From contig JAVBRD010000032.1 in NCBI GenBank assembly GCA_031548365.1, positions 1 through 15,890 on the forward strand: 15,890 nt of DNA, written 5' to 3'. Positions 14,489 to 15,890 of this stretch are shown here, piece after piece. The notes under the pieces were generated by a model. It was not told the origin of the DNA, searched no databases, and saw only the letters and a list, made by a program, of their open reading frames with translations. The DNA is from JAVBRD01 sp031548365 (lineage in GTDB: Bacteria > Bacillota > Clostridia > Christensenellales > UBA1750). Numbering within the stretch: position 1 is the stretch's first letter; each line of letters starts with the position of its first letter. Both the position numbers and the translations under genes were made by a program.

Positions 14489-14495
14489 TGGTGTC
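14466..14495. promoter_or_regulatory. inverted repeat, candidate operator between parA and the second regulator
   Basis: GATACCAAG (14466-14474) and CTTGGTGTC (14487-14495) are inverted repeats matching at eight of nine positions around a 12-base spacer, so arm centres are about 21 bases apart. They overlap the -35 box of the minus-strand promoter and both boxes of the possible parA promoter. The ACCAAG/CTTGGT core resembles the centre of the palindrome inside parB (15788-15812). A regulator site is inferred; the binding protein is unknown. Confidence 0.45.
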
Positions 14496-14532
14496 TCTGG
14501 ACGCGCAAATGGTGTACGTTATTGATTTTCAC

Positions 14533-14539
14533 AAGGAGG
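14533..14539 (+). promoter_or_regulatory. ribosome binding site that decides the parA start
   Basis: AAGGAGG lies five bases before the ATG at 14545. The upstream in-frame ATG codons at 14461 and 14509 lack such a site, and 14461 lies in the promoter region. Confidence 0.85.
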
Positions 14540-14544
14540 CTCCC

Positions 14545-15363
14545 ATGTCCAAAACCATCGCAATCTGCAACCAGAAGGGCGGCGTCGGGAAAACGACGAC
14601 CGCCCTTAATCTTGGGGCCGGACTGGCCAACGAGGGCAAGCACGTCCTCGTGGTCGATCTGGACGCCCAAGCCAACCTCACCATGTCGCTGGGCCAGCAA
14701 CTCCCCGACCGCCTTGAAAACACCATTGCCACGCTCATGGACTGTCAGATCAACGATAAAACGCCCCCGTATGAGGCAACCATCATTCGGCACGACGAGG
14801 GCTTCGACCTGCTGCCGTCCAACATCCAGCTTTCGGCTATGGACACCATGCTGGTCAACGCCATGAACCGGGAGCGGGTGCTCTCCCGCGTCCTCGCGCC
14901 GCTCAAGCCGCGCTACGATTACATCCTCATCGATTGTCAGCCGTCCTTGGGACTGCTCACGGTCAACGCGCTCGCCGCGTCCAACACCGTGCTCATCCCC
15001 GCGCAGGCGCATTTCCTGAGCTTCAAGGGGTTGGAACTGCTCGCCCGCACCATCCAGAAGGTGAAGAACAACGACATCAACAGGGATTTGTCCATCGAGG
15101 GCATCCTCATCACGATGCTGGACAAGCGGTCGAACTTCACGCGGGAGGTGGTCGAGCAGATACGCACGAGCTTTGGGGACCGCGTCAACGTGTTCGCGGC
15201 AGAGATACCCCATTCCATCCGCGCGGTAGAACAAGGGCCGGAAGGCCGCAGCATCTTCGCTTACGATCCCAACGGCAAAGTAGCCGCCGCCTACGCGGCG
15301 CTGACGAGGGAGGTGCTTCGCCATGGCGTCGAAAAGCAGCGCGTCAAAGATACAGCTCGATGA
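14545..15363 (+). CDS. parA: ParA/Soj-family partition ATPase
   Basis: A 272-residue ParA-type ATPase, which with ParB moves or stabilises DNA molecules by patterned binding to the nucleoid. It starts MSKTIAICNQKGGVGKTT, a deviant Walker A box with signature Lys11 and P-loop Lys16. Walker A' is V-V-D38-L-D40-A-Q-A-N-L-T, and Walker B is I-L-I-D130-C-Q-P-S-L-G-L-L. Length is that of the small Soj type without the N-terminal helix-turn-helix of P1-like ParA. The parB gene overlaps its 3' end by 41 bases. The sequence style and the ParB partner resemble pairs carried by integrative and conjugative elements of clostridia more than the chromosomal soj-spo0J locus, which normally sits near rRNA methyltransferase rsmG; that gene is not seen here, although the window ends just downstream. 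Confidence 0.93.
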   Translation: MSKTIAICNQKGGVGKTTTALNLGAGLANEGKHVLVVDLDAQANLTMSLGQQLPDRLENTIATLMDCQINDKTPPYEATIIRHDEGFDLLPSNIQLSAMDTMLVNAMNRERVLSRVLAPLKPRYDYILIDCQPSLGLLTVNALAASNTVLIPAQAHFLSFKGLELLARTIQKVKNNDINRDLSIEGILITMLDKRSNFTREVVEQIRTSFGDRVNVFAAEIPHSIRAVEQGPEGRSIFAYDPNGKVAAAYAALTREVLRHGVEKQRVKDTAR

Positions 15364-15890
15364 CATCCTGTTCGGCAGCGCCGATCAACCCAGCGCGGAT
15401 AGCCAGCCTTCGGGCGAACCGCACATGCTGTTGCTGGATGACCTCCACCCGTTCCCGAAGCATCCTTTTAAGATGTATGATGACGCGCGCATGGATGAGA
15501 TGGTCGAGAGCGTCAAAGCCCACGGTGTGCTCATGCCCATCCTGGTGCGCCCGCGCGAGAACGGTGGGTACGAGATCGTCGCCGGACACAACCGCGCGGA
15601 AGCGGCAGCGCTGGCGGGTTTGGAGAAGATACCTGCCACCATCCGCGAGATGGACGACGAGACCGCGACGATCATCATGGTGGATAGCAACCTCCGGCAA
15701 AGGGAGCAGCTTATGCCCAGCGAGAAAGCGTTCGCGTATCGGATGAAGCTGGAGGCGATAAGAAGACAGGCGGGACGGCCAAAAGATAATTGTGACCAAG
15801 TTGGTCACAATTTCGATGGCAAGAAATCGGTCGAGATCATCGCAGACGAATCACCCGACAGCCGCAACCAAATCCAAAGATTCGTTCGCC
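15323..15890 (+). CDS. parB: ParB-family partition protein, 3' end outside window
   Basis: The first 189 codons of a ParB-like protein; the frame stays open to the window edge. The N-terminal ParB/Srx domain (about residues 33-145) includes L-L-L-D-D-L-H-P-F-P, the G-V-L-M-P-I-L-V-R segment and G88-H-N-R91-A-E-A-A, the nucleotide-binding core equivalent to the G-E-R-R box of Spo0J. After it come G-R-P-K-D-N-C-D-Q-V-G-H-N (about 151-163) and the start of a helix-turn-helix (SVEIIADES..SRNQIQRFVR). The G-R-P..Q-V-G-x-N linker is, from memory, typical of ParB proteins of conjugative transposons in Bacillota. GGGAGG lies nine bases before the ATG, and the start overlaps the end of parA by 41 bases. 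The linker codons form a perfect DNA palindrome. Confidence 0.9.
   Translation, partial: MASKSSASKIQLDDILFGSADQPSADSQPSGEPHMLLLDDLHPFPKHPFKMYDDARMDEMVESVKAHGVLMPILVRPRENGGYEIVAGHNRAEAAALAGLEKIPATIREMDDETATIIMVDSNLRQREQLMPSEKAFAYRMKLEAIRRQAGRPKDNCDQVGHNFDGKKSVEIIADESPDSRNQIQRFVR
15788..15812. repeat. perfect 25-bp palindrome inside parB
   Basis: The left arm AATTGTGACCAA (15788-15799) and right arm TTGGTCACAATT (15801-15812) are exact reverse complements around a central G at 15800. The codons read N-C-D-Q-V-G-H-N, starting at residue 156. A perfect 12-bp-arm palindrome inside a coding region is far beyond chance, and it fits a binding site for a dimeric protein such as ParB. That role is inference. 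Confidence 0.85.

Noticed and set aside
14446..15366. Long minus-strand frame opposite parA (306 codons)
   Set aside because: A shadow of parA: the plus-strand product has complete ParA motifs and a strong ribosome site, while this translation is His-, Arg- and Val-rich without a domain.

Overview
The window looks like the chromosome of a GC-rich member of the Bacillota, probably a clostridial relative. This is an inference from strong AGGAGG-type ribosome sites, sigma-A-like promoters, LytTR/GHKL regulators and a tRNA with an encoded CCA end. No ribosomal RNA or marker protein allows a closer placement.

Layout. Positions 1-4110 are GC-rich. On the minus strand lie a PAP2 phosphatase and a GtrA-type membrane protein, both typical of polyprenyl-phosphate and cell-surface glycan metabolism. 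A divergent pair of URO-D/MtaA-type proteins follows. A tRNA-Thr(GGT) lies at 4557-4632. It is preceded by an exact copy of its own first 42 bases behind a good promoter and followed by a clear terminator. From there to about 14.43 kb the sequence is less GC-rich and holds two operons that face each other. The plus-strand operon encodes a LytTR response regulator, a GHKL kinase without membrane segments and two ABC exporter half-transporters. The minus-strand operon encodes a second LytTR regulator and two more ABC half-transporters. They meet with 6 bases between the stop codons. From 14.5 kb a parA-parB pair runs off the right edge; its ParB resembles those of integrative and conjugative elements.

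How it may work together. Each operon appears to supply one heterodimeric ABC exporter with its own LytTR regulator. The first regulator has a normal receiver and a kinase partner. The second has Glu at the phospho-acceptor position and no kinase beside it, so it may act without phosphorylation. No precursor peptide, peptidase domain or modification enzyme was found, so the exported substrate is unknown. The change in base composition at the tRNA, the truncated tRNA copy and the element-type parAB together suggest that the right-hand part is an accessory island. The most unusual signals are the double exporter module with its pseudo-receiver, candidate LytTR-type direct repeats, a perfect 25-bp palindrome inside parB, and the truncated tRNA copy.
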